Assembly (NCBI GenBank): GCA_033064195.1
Contig: JARBJD010000338.1
Location: 1 to 64,000, forward strand
Length of the DNA stretch: 64,000 nucleotides
From: Blattamonas nauphoetae
Taxonomy: Eukaryota; Preaxostyla; Oxymonadida
Direction of reading: 5' to 3'
The translations under genes were made by a program, and so were the position numbers. Below are positions 24,207 to 34,064 of this stretch, one piece after another (positions within the stretch are counted from its first letter, which is position 1; every line of letters starts with the position of its first letter). The notes beneath the pieces are model-generated. The model had not been told where the DNA came from. It did no database searches and worked only from the letters and a program-made list of their open reading frames with translations.

Positions 24207-24977
24207 TTAGACGCGAGTGTTCTGAAAAATATTGAAGAGAGATGTGTGCATACTCGATCTTTGAAGAGATTATGGAACTTTGTCAGATGAGTCGTGAAGA
24301 CCCAAATGATAGCAATAATCTGCGCAACACAAAGGAATAATATTCGCTTTCGAGACTTGTCAGTAACTGATTTACATGTAAATGTTTTCGTATCATTCGT
24401 TGATGACAAAAAATTGACACACTAATTCTCCGAAACCTTTCTTGAGTTTTAAGGTGAAACTGTTCTGCAATAACGTGATCAAGGTCGGAAATCATTCTGA
24501 AATATCCGACTTCAAGATCTGAGTAAGAGTCCTTGTCATCTAAGCAGAATATGAGATCAGATTTTGACGTGACGAAAGAAAACAAACATTCCAGAAGTTG
24601 TCTATCAACAATACTCCTGTCAAGATGAAATACAACTTTTTTCGTTGCGTATGCAGCCGTTGAATAGAATGAGAACTGATAGATCCCAGAAACAGGAGCT
24701 TCGATGCTGAATCGCTCTTCATTCTGTGAACTTGTTGCTAGTTGGGTTCCATTTGGAGAGAGAACCTGTGAAGAGACAGATGATGAGTGCTTATGCGAAA
24801 TGAAATCAAGGATACAGTAAAATCGATGAGCATGTTCCCACCTTTGAGTACTTTGTAATGTCCAGATATTTCAGCCCCTTCAGTAAAATACTCAAACCAA
24901 TTATAACGGTCGGAAGGCTCAGCAGTGAATAAATAAGCGGAAGATGTCCAGAGAAGGACAACGAAGATGTTGAGCAT
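24207..24977 (-). CDS. emp24/gp25L/p24 (GOLD-domain) cargo receptor, spliced
   Basis: p24 proteins cycle between ER and Golgi in COPI/COPII vesicles and select cargo. The minus-strand start is MLNIFVVLLWTSSAYLF, a clear signal peptide. The GOLD domain follows: ISGHYKVLKGGNMLIDF, then LSPNGTQLATSSQNEERFSI and APVSGIYQFSFYSTAAYATKK. A heptad region with EQFHLKTQERFRR and a single membrane helix (ILFLCVAQIIAIIWVFTT) lead to a short cytosolic tail, KFHNLFKDRNTRV. This order is diagnostic for the family. Introns at 24766-24815 (50 nt), 24367-24422 (56 nt) and 24222-24253 (32 nt) all preserve frame. The tail lacks a clear KKxx signal. Single-copy-like host gene, divergent from the acidic protein at 25134. 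Confidence 0.85.
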
Positions 24978-25133
24978 GTTTGAGCGTGTGAAAATGATGA
25001 ATGGGTTAACTCACTGTATTACAGGAAAATACTGTTCATATCATTGAAAAAATGATTAAAAGATCTCTAATAACCGAAATAACGTATTCAAAAAGACAAT
25101 TAATCGAGCAGGACAGACATCCCATTACAGGGA

Positions 25134-28100
25134 ATGCTGAAGTCGCCTTCCTCAACCAAGAAGCTTACTCCTTTCATTAGCACTTTCTCTCCCGGGAGTA
25201 CTCCAACACGAAGACGTCTTCAACCAGCTTCTAAACCACTACATGTCATTGTCACACCACTTTTAGCATCGCCAGACAAAAGTCAAGATTCTGTCGAAAC
25301 CTTCACGTTTATCGAATTCATTGAGAAACTGAAGACACTCAATTATCTTAATGGTGACGATCACCGTTATTTTGATTTATACACAAGCTTATCAACAGAG
25401 AAAAGAGATGCTCTCAGAACTCACTTCTCAATCAACAGCTCCTTCAGAGAACAGGAAGAAAAGATAATAGAATTTCTCGTAAAACAGACTTCGAACGATT
25501 TTCCGAACAAAGAGGAACCAGGCGATCATATATCCCAGCCAGATTCAGATTCAGACCAACAATCACCACCACCAACCAATTTAGATGATTCAACTCAACA
25601 AAACAAATCAACAGATCAACACATAGACAAATCACCTGCTCTAGAACAATTTGTGGAATCAGATGGAAGTATTGATTTATCTGAAGATGAAATGGAACAC
25701 ATCGCTGAGAATGATGTGAATGAGACTGACACAGAAGAAAAGAGTTCGAAAATTGAAGAAGATGCCAAGCAAATTGAAGAAATTGCCCAAGACAAAACAG
25801 GACACAGAGATGAAGACGAGATCATTGACCAAAGAGATGAAGAGAAGGAAAGTGAAGGGGATATGAAAGATAATGGCCAAACAGAGGTTTCTGCAGAGTT
25901 GAAAGATAGCACCGATGCAGTTGAAGAGACAGAAGAAAGGAAGGAAGAGAATTTGGTTCCGATCAGCACAAAAGACGAAGAACCAGCATCGACAAGCTCT
26001 GACTCCGATTCGAGCTCGAGTACGAGTTCGAGCGATTCGTCATCAAGCTCGTCAAGTGACTCGTCAAAGAAGAAAAAGAAGAAGGACAAAAAGAAACAGA
26101 AGAAGAGAAGAAAGGAGAAGGGAGAATCAGGAGATGGCGAGGAGAAGAAAGAGGAGCAAGGGACAGAAGAGCCACAGCCTGCGTCCCCTTCAAAAGAGGC
26201 ACAGGACGAGATTCCAGCCGAAGAAAAGAAGGAGGAAGCCCCGCCTGAAGAATCGCAGGTGGAGAAGAACGAGGAGCCAGAAGCGGAAGGACAGCAGGCG
26301 GAAGACACTCCGACAGAGGAAGACCAGAAGGAGGAGCAGACACAACCAGAGGACTCACAAGAGACCATCGAACAACCTCAGCAAGAGACAAGTGAAGCTC
26401 CTGTGGAACGCGCTGGCGACGACACTCCAGTGGAATCTGTCCAAGAAGAGAAGAAGGAAGGCGATGAAACAAAAGAAGAGGCTCCAGTTGAGGAGGAAGA
26501 AAAGAAGGAAGACGATACAACCGGAACTGACACACAAGCAGACGCCGAGTCTGAAGAAAAGAAAGAAGAGCCACAACCTGCGGCGAGTGTGGAATCTGAG
26601 AAACAGGACGAAAACGAAGAGGCAAAGGAGGAGGAAATTGAAGATGCGGACAGGCTGCAGGGAGGAGGCGATGCAGACTCGGAGTCAGAAAGTGACCAGA
26701 CAGCAGAACCAGACGAGGATGAGGCAAAGAAAGAAGGCGAAACCGATAAGGACGAAGAGAAAGCAGATGGAACAGGCGAGGGCGAAGAGAAAGACGCTGA
26801 GCTTCCATCCGAAGAACATGACTCCATTCCAACACAGCAGGAGAACGAACAAAAGGAAGACAAATCAGAAGAAGTGAATGGAGAAGGAGAGAGAGAGGAT
26901 GAGAAGGAAGAAGAGAAGACAGAGGAAGTCGAGGGCACTGGACACGATGAAGGGAAGGCTGAAGAGGACGAGCAGAAAGAGCAGGAAAAGCAAGATGCTC
27001 TGAATGAAGAGAGTGCTGTGGAAGGCGAGGGAACAGAAGGCGGTGAACGAAAGGAAGATACACAGGGAAACCAGGAAGAGAAGAGCGAGAAAGCGGAACA
27101 AAGTGACGATCTCGAAGAAGAGAGGTTGTCGGAAGACGAGAAGGGCGATGAAAGGGCCAAGCAAGAAGAGCAGGACGAAAGCAAGGAGACCGAGGGTGTC
27201 GTCGGAGAGGCGAAGAACGATGAAGAGGCAACCGAACAGACTCAAACACAGCCCGACGAGACAGCGGATGGGCACGATGAAGCTCAGTCGACGAAGCCAC
27301 CCTCCGAAAAGAGCAGTGTCAAGTCACACAAAGACAGTTCGGAACAGGTCGGGGAGAAGGAGGATGCTGAACAAGACTCTCAAGCAGAAGAGAAGGACGA
27401 AAAGACAGCCAGCACCGACGTCGAGGAAGAGAAGCTGATGGCAGGCGAAGACAACAACGCCCTCAGCACAACGCAAGCCGAGCAGAACGAGGAAGACTCC
27501 AACGGCGAGGACGCTGAAGAGGCAGTCCCCACGTTCTTCATGGACGACGAGTGGGACCAGGACGAGGTGGAGCAGACATGCAACGAGTACTGCCAGCTGG
27601 TTCCGAACGCCGAAGTTGTGGCGATGGAAGAGCTGGTGAAGAAGGAAGGTGATGAAGACGCGCAGGAGACGCAGGAAGAGAAGAGCGAGAATCCAGAAAA
27701 CACCGAACAACCAACACACGACGACATGGACGCAGTGAGCACAAAGAAGGACGAGATGGAACAGGCAGAAGCCAGGAAGGAAGACCCAGCCAAGCCTCAA
27801 AGTGAGGACGAGAGCCAAGCGAGGCAGACGGTGAAGGCGCTGAAGATGGTGAAGAACAGCCACGCGGTGCTCCTCTGCATGATATGGCCGTCCTTCGTTC
27901 CCACCGAGCAGGCTGGCGAAGACTCCGCCGACTCCTCCAAAGCCGATCCGTCAGTCGCACCTGCGCGGGCTGTCGCAGAGTGGCTGGCGATCAACCTGCT
28001 CGACAGAAAGAATGCACACAAACTGACCACGCCGCATCCCCCGAAGAACACGTTTGTGCTGCAGGCACTCGACGAGATGTGGAAACAGCGCATCAACGTT

Positions 28101-29459
28101 GAAAAGCAGCGGAGCAAGGACAAGCTCCACAAAGAGCTGATGGCCGAGCAGGACCGGCAGATGGGACGAGACAAGCAGAGACCGAAGACTGCCCGTCCGA
28201 AGCGGAAAGAAACACGCTCCGAAGCGAGCTCAGTGCACTCCCACTCGACGTCCAGGACGGCCGAGCAGAAAGAGCGGAGGGAGAAGGTGCAGCGGGAAAG
28301 GGGGTTCTGGAGTGTGGAGAACAGGGTGAAGACGGCGCAGCAGAAGAGAGAGCAGAAGCGGCAGGAGGAGCTGAAGACGCAGCAGGAGTTGGAGAGGAAG
28401 CTGTTTGGCACTGCCGCCCCTCCCACCGACTTCGACAGCGAGCTGCAGGCAAAACGCGCCGAGTCGGACAAGCACGCTGGGGAAGTTCTGAGCCAGCTGA
28501 AGGAACAGCGGAAAGGGAAGCCCATCCACGACCCCCTCGCGCACCCCGCCACACCCGACCCTCATTCGGACTCGCAGGGCACTCCAACAGCGACTCCCAA
28601 GCGGATGTCGAAGAGGACGCCGAGCTGGGTGAACAGGCTGAGCGAGAAGAGGCCGCGGCAGGAGGAGGAGAAGAGCGAGCTGGCCCAGTCGCTCTCGCTC
28701 AGCCGGCGGGGGGCGGGGAAGACGTCGTTCGTGTCCACTCCGATCCTCACCGACCGCTACTCCATCCAAACACGCACCGACCAGAAGGCCATCGAGTTCC
28801 AGCCCGACAGCACGTGGAAAGAGAGCCCCTCGCAGACACGGCGGTCGCAGCGGGCGGAGGGGAAGGAGGACGCGGCGCCGGCAGACGCGGGGTACCGCTC
28901 GATCCGCCGCAGAGAGGGCTGCATGCGAGCGGACCAGCGACAAGGGAAGAAGGGGCAGCGGGAGGAGGACGACAGGAAGGAGGACAAGCCCATCAAGGGG
29001 TACACAGAGAGTGTGCTGAGAGTGAAGCGGGCACGCGAGGAGCGAGCAGAACGAGAGGCTCGTCTGTCGTCGCCGCTCGCCACGCCTCGCTCTGCGCCGA
29101 GGCCGTTCAGCTTTGGCGATGGGACTGTGCGACGAGGGCCTCCTGCGAAAGACGCTGGCCGAGGGGAGGAGGTGCTGGCGACGAACTTCGAGGTGCGGGC
29201 AGGCAAGCACGCGCTTGTCCGGCTGTTCGAGAACGACAAGATCGACGACGTTGTGCGCGACATGACAAGTGTGTGGTCCATCAACAAGGCCACACAAGCC
29301 TACCTACGAGAGTACTTGGAAACTGCGAAAGAGGAGTGGCTGCAGCAGAGACAAAGCCAGATTGAAGAGAGCCAACCAGATGACGAACATCTAGAGGAAG
29401 AAGAGGAGGAGGAAGAGGATGAATCGGATGAAGAATCTAGCAATTCTCGTGTTCATTAA
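25134..29459 (+). CDS. giant acidic, intrinsically disordered protein (1441 aa)
   Basis: Intronless open frame from an ATG at 25134. A short folded N-terminal region (residues ~40-120: FTFIEFIEKLKTLNYLNGDD, DLYTSLSTEKRDALR) looks like a small helical module. Residues ~120-850 are almost entirely E/K/D/Q/S, interrupted by a poly-Ser stretch and a lysine island (DSSKKKKKKDKKKQKK, near 26065-26110). A more ordered segment follows near residue 920 (ALKMVKNSHAVLLCMIWPSF, AVAEWLAINLLDRKNAHK). The last third is rich in charged coiled coil and R/K/S, ending ...EEEEEDESDEESSNS. The 3' third is markedly GC-rich compared with the AT-rich start. No known family recognised. Flagellar or nuclear scaffold proteins can look like this, but no role is claimed. 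Confidence 0.75.
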   Translation: MLKSPSSTKKLTPFISTFSPGSTPTRRRLQPASKPLHVIVTPLLASPDKSQDSVETFTFIEFIEKLKTLNYLNGDDHRYFDLYTSLSTEKRDALRTHFSINSSFREQEEKIIEFLVKQTSNDFPNKEEPGDHISQPDSDSDQQSPPPTNLDDSTQQNKSTDQHIDKSPALEQFVESDGSIDLSEDEMEHIAENDVNETDTEEKSSKIEEDAKQIEEIAQDKTGHRDEDEIIDQRDEEKESEGDMKDNGQTEVSAELKDSTDAVEETEERKEENLVPISTKDEEPASTSSDSDSSSSTSSSDSSSSSSSDSSKKKKKKDKKKQKKRRKEKGESGDGEEKKEEQGTEEPQPASPSKEAQDEIPAEEKKEEAPPEESQVEKNEEPEAEGQQAEDTPTEEDQKEEQTQPEDSQETIEQPQQETSEAPVERAGDDTPVESVQEEKKEGDETKEEAPVEEEEKKEDDTTGTDTQADAESEEKKEEPQPAASVESEKQDENEEAKEEEIEDADRLQGGGDADSESESDQTAEPDEDEAKKEGETDKDEEKADGTGEGEEKDAELPSEEHDSIPTQQENEQKEDKSEEVNGEGEREDEKEEEKTEEVEGTGHDEGKAEEDEQKEQEKQDALNEESAVEGEGTEGGERKEDTQGNQEEKSEKAEQSDDLEEERLSEDEKGDERAKQEEQDESKETEGVVGEAKNDEEATEQTQTQPDETADGHDEAQSTKPPSEKSSVKSHKDSSEQVGEKEDAEQDSQAEEKDEKTASTDVEEEKLMAGEDNNALSTTQAEQNEEDSNGEDAEEAVPTFFMDDEWDQDEVEQTCNEYCQLVPNAEVVAMEELVKKEGDEDAQETQEEKSENPENTEQPTHDDMDAVSTKKDEMEQAEARKEDPAKPQSEDESQARQTVKALKMVKNSHAVLLCMIWPSFVPTEQAGEDSADSSKADPSVAPARAVAEWLAINLLDRKNAHKLTTPHPPKNTFVLQALDEMWKQRINVEKQRSKDKLHKELMAEQDRQMGRDKQRPKTARPKRKETRSEASSVHSHSTSRTAEQKERREKVQRERGFWSVENRVKTAQQKREQKRQEELKTQQELERKLFGTAAPPTDFDSELQAKRAESDKHAGEVLSQLKEQRKGKPIHDPLAHPATPDPHSDSQGTPTATPKRMSKRTPSWVNRLSEKRPRQEEEKSELAQSLSLSRRGAGKTSFVSTPILTDRYSIQTRTDQKAIEFQPDSTWKESPSQTRRSQRAEGKEDAAPADAGYRSIRRREGCMRADQRQGKKGQREEDDRKEDKPIKGYTESVLRVKRAREERAEREARLSSPLATPRSAPRPFSFGDGTVRRGPPAKDAGRGEEVLATNFEVRAGKHALVRLFENDKIDDVVRDMTSVWSINKATQAYLREYLETAKEEWLQQRQSQIEESQPDDEHLEEEEEEEEDESDEESSNSRVH

Positions 29460-30222
29460 TACTCCATTCTTTTAGGCGATTACATTTCAATGTTCTTTTT
29501 ATTTTTTCTCCTTTTCAAGATCAAGCCATAAGTGCATAAGGTCGTTCTCATCATTGCCAAACAGCATTTGATGTAACTTAGGAACAGAAGGAATCTTTAT
29601 CTGTCTCATTTATGTATGCTCTCGAAACTACTTAATCGTTGCTGTCATCTTCCGGACTTTATCTTTGCCACGAATGAATCGGCGATCACATGATTTATTT
29701 GTACTTTCCCAAAGTCCAAGAGTCCTGTCTGCATATCCAGTTACTCACTGTCTGGTTACTGAGTAACTTACCCAAAAAACAGACAACATATTTTTGTTCT
29801 TTTCATTGTTTTTGCACGATCTTTTTGATACATTAATTGCACGTTTTCTCTCTCATTATCAGCAGCCACATGGTACCAATCCGATATTTTGACTTTCAGT
29901 TGTGCTTATTTGTGCTTTCTTCTTTCATTATCTTCACTATCATCGTCCCAATGATCTTTACACCATTTCACAACATCCACAGATATTTTTCGTTCAGGAT
30001 GTTTCTCACATCAAATTTGGGTTTTATCATGCATTTTTTTTCTCCGACACAATTTCGAAAGGCCTTTTCGATAGTGAAAATTCCCGATTCATGGTCCCAT
30101 TAGTATTTGTTCTTGGCATTTGAAATGGCAAGTCTGTAGTTTTCTCATTTCATGTAACTCTCATCACTTTCATCCTCTCTTTTTAATCCTTTTCCTCATG
30201 ACGCTTAGCCGAAAAGCGAAAG
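29460..30222. other. intergenic, AT-rich
   Basis: About 760 bp with no gene. It contains T-rich tracts and a small inverted repeat (gttactc...gagtaac, ~29740-29768). It presumably holds the 3' end of the acidic-protein gene and the promoter of the tetraspan gene. Confidence 0.5.
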
Positions 30223-31440
30223 ATGCATGGTGTCGTGACAATCTACACGATTGGCCTCGCTGTCATATTTGTCGTCCTCTTTATCATTGGAATTGTTGGA
30301 GCTGCGATTACAAAATCTTTTGCTGCTCTCTCTGTTGGCCTCATCATCCTTTCTCTCCTGGGTATTTGCTTCTGTGCACTCGGATTCCTGGGACTTCAAT
30401 TCAGCAATAAATCACTCCCACTCATGAAATACTACATCCCCACATACTTTGGAGGCATCATCGCTCTCCATGTCATGTTCATGTTCATCTGCTTCGCTGC
30501 TTTTGGAATCAGCCCGTCTCTGTCGTTTATTCCCACGATGGAGATCGACGAGATCACCAAAATTTTCAAAGGAATCAAACCACAAGACTTGCTCACCATT
30601 GTTGACTATGTTGCCAAGATTCAGAAGGGAATGACACTCGTTGCCGTTTTCGCTTTGGTCGTTTCGCTCCTCTGTCTGGGACAGGTCGCCCTCTTCTTCT
30701 TCTACTTGAAGATGGACCGCTTCTTGGAGGTTTGATATTTCACACCCTTCTTCATTTGTTCAGCTCTTCATGGCATCCAGTTCGATCCTCGTTCTGATCC
30801 TTGGCCTCTTCATATCAATCTTCCTCCTGGTTGTCCAGCCATACAATATGAAGTTTGGCGGTGTCACCATCTTCCCATCCTGGATTTATGTCATTGTCAT
30901 CGTATTTGGCTTCATCATGTCAGCAGTTGGTGGATGTGGACTCTTCGCCACTTTCTTCGGGAAAACACACAAAATTGTGTCCATCATCTACCTTGTCGCC
31001 ACACTGACGCTGACTCTTGTCTTCCTCATTCTCTTCATCATCTCACTCTGCATCCAAGGGCCGTATGTCAAAACGATGGAAAACATGTGCAACGCCGACC
31101 CATCAGTTGAGCCTGAGGTGGATTGCAACAAGATTCTTTCAAGGCTGAAGGTCAACACCTGTGGCTACATCACTGACCCAGATAAGAAGCAGCAATGCGA
31201 AAACAGCGTGAACATCCAAACTGTCACAACCCACGCCAAGAACATGATCCGCGGATACTTGGGTCTTCTCTGTATGTCTTTCCGTGATTTCGCCTCATCT
31301 CTTCAGCCTGGATCCTGATATACCTTACCATCTTCTTGGGCGCTGTCATCGCTTGCACCGCCCTCAACGCCTTCAGAAAGACCCCAGACTCCATCCGCTA
31401 CGACAATCTTGGTGACGATGCACCCACAATTGTCGAGTAA
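30223..31440 (+). CDS. duplicated tetraspan membrane protein (8 TM), spliced
   Basis: Start at the ATG at 30223 (MHGVVTIYTIG). Two introns, 30730-30763 (34 nt) and 31272-31306 (35 nt), give one frame ending DDAPTIVE. The first half has four membrane helices (IGLAVIFVVLFIIGIVGA; SVGLIILSLLGICFCALGFL; FGGIIALHVMFMFICFAAFG; TLVAVFALVVSLLCLGQVAL). The second half has four more (LVLILGLFISIFLLVV; VIVIVFGFIMSAVGGCGLF; IYLVATLTLTLVFLILFIISL; LSWILIYLTIFLGAVIACTAL). A cysteine-containing loop (MENMCNADPSVEPEVDCNK, CGYITDPDKKQQC) precedes the last helix, as in tetraspanin large extracellular loops. The second half is tetraspanin-like and the first is a shorter tetraspan unit; this looks like an internal duplication or fusion. 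Likely a plasma-membrane or endosomal organiser. Confidence 0.8.
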
Positions 31441-31625
31441 TCTTATATTCTCATTAATTGATCACATTTCATCCCCATTCTGCTGTCAAGTTTATCACAC
31501 CATCGTCTCTTCAAGGAGCCTTTTGACAGATGCAAAGCCAAAAAAAATACGTCATCTGATGAACAAAAGATAATTACTCGAAAGAAAGAGGATAAAAGGT
31601 GGCTGTAGGATGCGGTGGAGGACGA

Positions 31626-33010
31626 TCACGATGGCTTGGCTGATTGGCGGCACATGCGAAGTCCTCGTGTGCCCCACTCCAAGCTCTGGGCTTCACTGCC
31701 CACTGGGAAATCAAATTGATTGAGAACTTTCCCGACAGAGAGAGGACTGAGAGAAGAACGACGATGTGAAGAAGAGGAGAGAACACACTTCTCTCGGAAG
31801 GGCGATGCGACACGATGGCACGGCTTGTCCACTTTGATCTCGGGGATGTCGTCCAGCCGGTCCCACATTCTGAAGTTGACAGACTGCCGCGTGGGCTTCG
31901 CCTTCTCTGGCTTGGCGTGGGAGGAGCCGGGGTGTGCGGTGCGTTGGAGGCGCTGGGAGAGCTTCTTCGGGTTGGGGGCCGCACGCGACCCTTCGCTGGT
32001 GGTTGTGGCAGTGACAGACTCGGCCTCCTTCCCCGTGCGGATCTGCGCCCAGTCGATGACGTAGCTCTTCCGCATGCCTGGTGGGCTCTGCGGGATCTGG
32101 ATGTCGTAGTCGAGCGCGGGCAGGTACATCGCCGACTGCTGGCTGGCGGGGTGGGACGCGGCTGGCCGGACACGCGACGGAGAGGTGACCAGCTGGCGTT
32201 GGGGCTGGATGTTGGTGCGGTGGCGGAAGGGGGAGATGATGAGGGGCTTGGTGGCCTTGAAGTGGCTGTGCGGGGAGTAGTCCAGGTTCTCCTCTTGCTT
32301 GATGACGTAGTCTGCGTTGGAGAGCGGGTCCTTCATCGGATTGATGGAGCGGTATGTGACGTGCACGTCGGCGTCTGGATCGAGCTTTCCCGAACGTGCT
32401 CTGGTCTGTGACTTGTAGGTGGAACTGGCCATTGTTGTTTGAGATGGGATTGTCATGCTGTGAGACATTGGGTTGCTCGATTGCGACCTCGAGCGATTCT
32501 GCGTCTTAAAAGGAGATAGCTGGAGGGTTGTCGAAGTTCGAAGGAAATCCTCGTATTCAGTATCACGATTTCTCCTGATATTTCGACTTTTTCGATCAAC
32601 AGATTGTGAAATGTCTTCCTGAATGCGTTGGAAAACTGAAGAATCCCAACTTTGGTGGAGAGACTGCGCTATCAATTAAAAAGTAGAAAAATACGGAAGC
32701 TTTAGCTCTGCTCATAGTGTCAAATCTTGTAGCTGTCTCACGAGCTCTTGGAATGAGTCGTTTGTGCTCATCGAGCAAATTCGTGTAAAACTGTTGAAAT
32801 CGTGCATCATTTCTTTCTTTTCGTTCTTCTTCTCGTTCCTTGGAAGAACTAATATATGAAAAGAAGATTCAAACAAGAACTCCATCATAGAACCGTTTAA
32901 ATTTTTCCTCTTCTTGTTCTCTCCGTTCTTGCGTCAGAGATATTTGATCATCTCTGTAGCTATGCTTTAATTGAGGTGTTACGGAACGTCTTGGTCGATT
33001 TCCAACTTCA
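31626..33010 (-). CDS. unknown basic, disordered protein, spliced
   Basis: The largest exon (31626 to ~32670, minus) has no ATG start. The frame is continued upstream by short exons encoding SSKEREEERKERNDARFQQFY and LLDEHKRLIPRARETATRFD (32.7-32.85 kb) and RRSVTPQLKHSYRDDQ with an RREQEEEKFKRFYDG coiled segment (32.9-33.0 kb). Candidate short introns (26-32 nt) lie near 32656-32690 and 32850-32880, with exact ends unresolved. The main exon is S/T/P/R-rich with ordered islands ALDYDIQIPQSPPGMRKSY and SVNFRMWDRLDDIPEIKVDK. The 5' end is not fixed. No family recognised; the style resembles cytoskeleton-associated proteins. Confidence 0.6.
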
Positions 33011-33292
33011 CGCTACGAGTTTAGCGAGAAGTAAAACGATGAAAAGCGATGTGAAGAAAAGGGTGGACAAACAGGGCTCATTCGGAAATTATCATTGGAT
33101 AGTTGCGAGAGAACATCTGATTTGTGTACTGTGATGGACATGAAAGGATATCGCGCGAAAAAAAGGAATGTCAACAGAATGAATACAAATGTGGGATTGC
33201 CTCCATCTCAACCGATCAACAGGAAAAAAGTTCCAACCACATCTCGAAAAAAATGCAGACAGTTCGAACAAAAGCATAAAAATGAAAAAAAG

Positions 33293-33374
33293 CGCACTGA
33301 GCAGGATTTGAACCTACGCGGGGGAACCCCAGCAGATTTCGAGTCTGTCGCCTTAACCACTCGGCCATCAGTGC
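33293..33374 (-). tRNA. tRNA-Ser (anticodon CGA)
   Basis: Minus strand. The acceptor stem GCACTGA pairs with TCAGTGC, with G as discriminator. The D-arm region holds a perfect A box (TGGCCGAGTGG). The anticodon arm CAGAC-TCGAAAT-CTG gives CGA. There is a long class II variable arm (ctggggttcccccg) and a T arm with B box GGTTCAAATCC. A run of T residues follows the 3' end, as expected for a pol III terminator. No intron. Confidence 0.95.
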
Positions 33375-34064
33375 CCGCCGTTTTGAACAAAATTTTTATA
33401 TTTACAGGGCTCATTGCTCTCATCTGACAATCGCTCGCAACAGAGAGGAGACCTGACACGACATGACGCGAAATGGAATTAGAAGAATAGTTCGTCATTT
33501 TTGATGTTATCCGACCATGACTTCCGGCAACAGACAATATTCAACGAATCGATTTGATGATCCAGATGGAGTACACGATGCCTGAACAACGTTTCCTCAG
33601 TTTATCAATGACTGAGAAAAAGTTGCCACAAGACCAGATAGTTTATGTCAGAGATTGCTGATATCTCTTCGCTCGGAGTGTTTCCGGACAGGTTGCATGA
33701 ATGATCAAGTTCGAACCACCGACGCAACCACCGAATCCACAATTTTCATTTCTGCCTAACTGTCGATAAACACCAGACCGACCCACTCAAACGGAGATTA
33801 ATGCAGTCCCGCGGGATATCATTGCTTCGATTCAGCAGACTTCAAGTTAGATTTGCCAAAGTCACAACTGGAAAGGACAAATTCTTGATGATACTTGTTC
33901 GATTGGGGAAGGCACATTCTGAATGCTGACAGCATGCACACTCGGCCCAGCTGCGAGAGATGCATTCATTGATGTAATGAACATAATCAAATATCGGACA
34001 GTCGATGCAAGTCAAAACTGCAATGACGTGACAATCAGCCATCTTCATTCATGGAAGAAGCAAA
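33375..34064. other. intergenic, nothing recognised
   Basis: About 690 bp between the tRNA and the point where homology to the giant family begins. I find no P-loop exon of copy B here and no repeat shared with the rest of the window. Confidence 0.5.

Noticed and set aside
25616-29300. Several long minus-strand frames opposite the acidic protein
   Set aside because: Low-complexity S/C/F-rich or R/L-rich shadows of the E/K/D-rich coding strand.
33095-33427. 110-codon open frame over the tRNA
   Set aside because: It runs antisense through the tRNA-Ser gene and shows no protein features.
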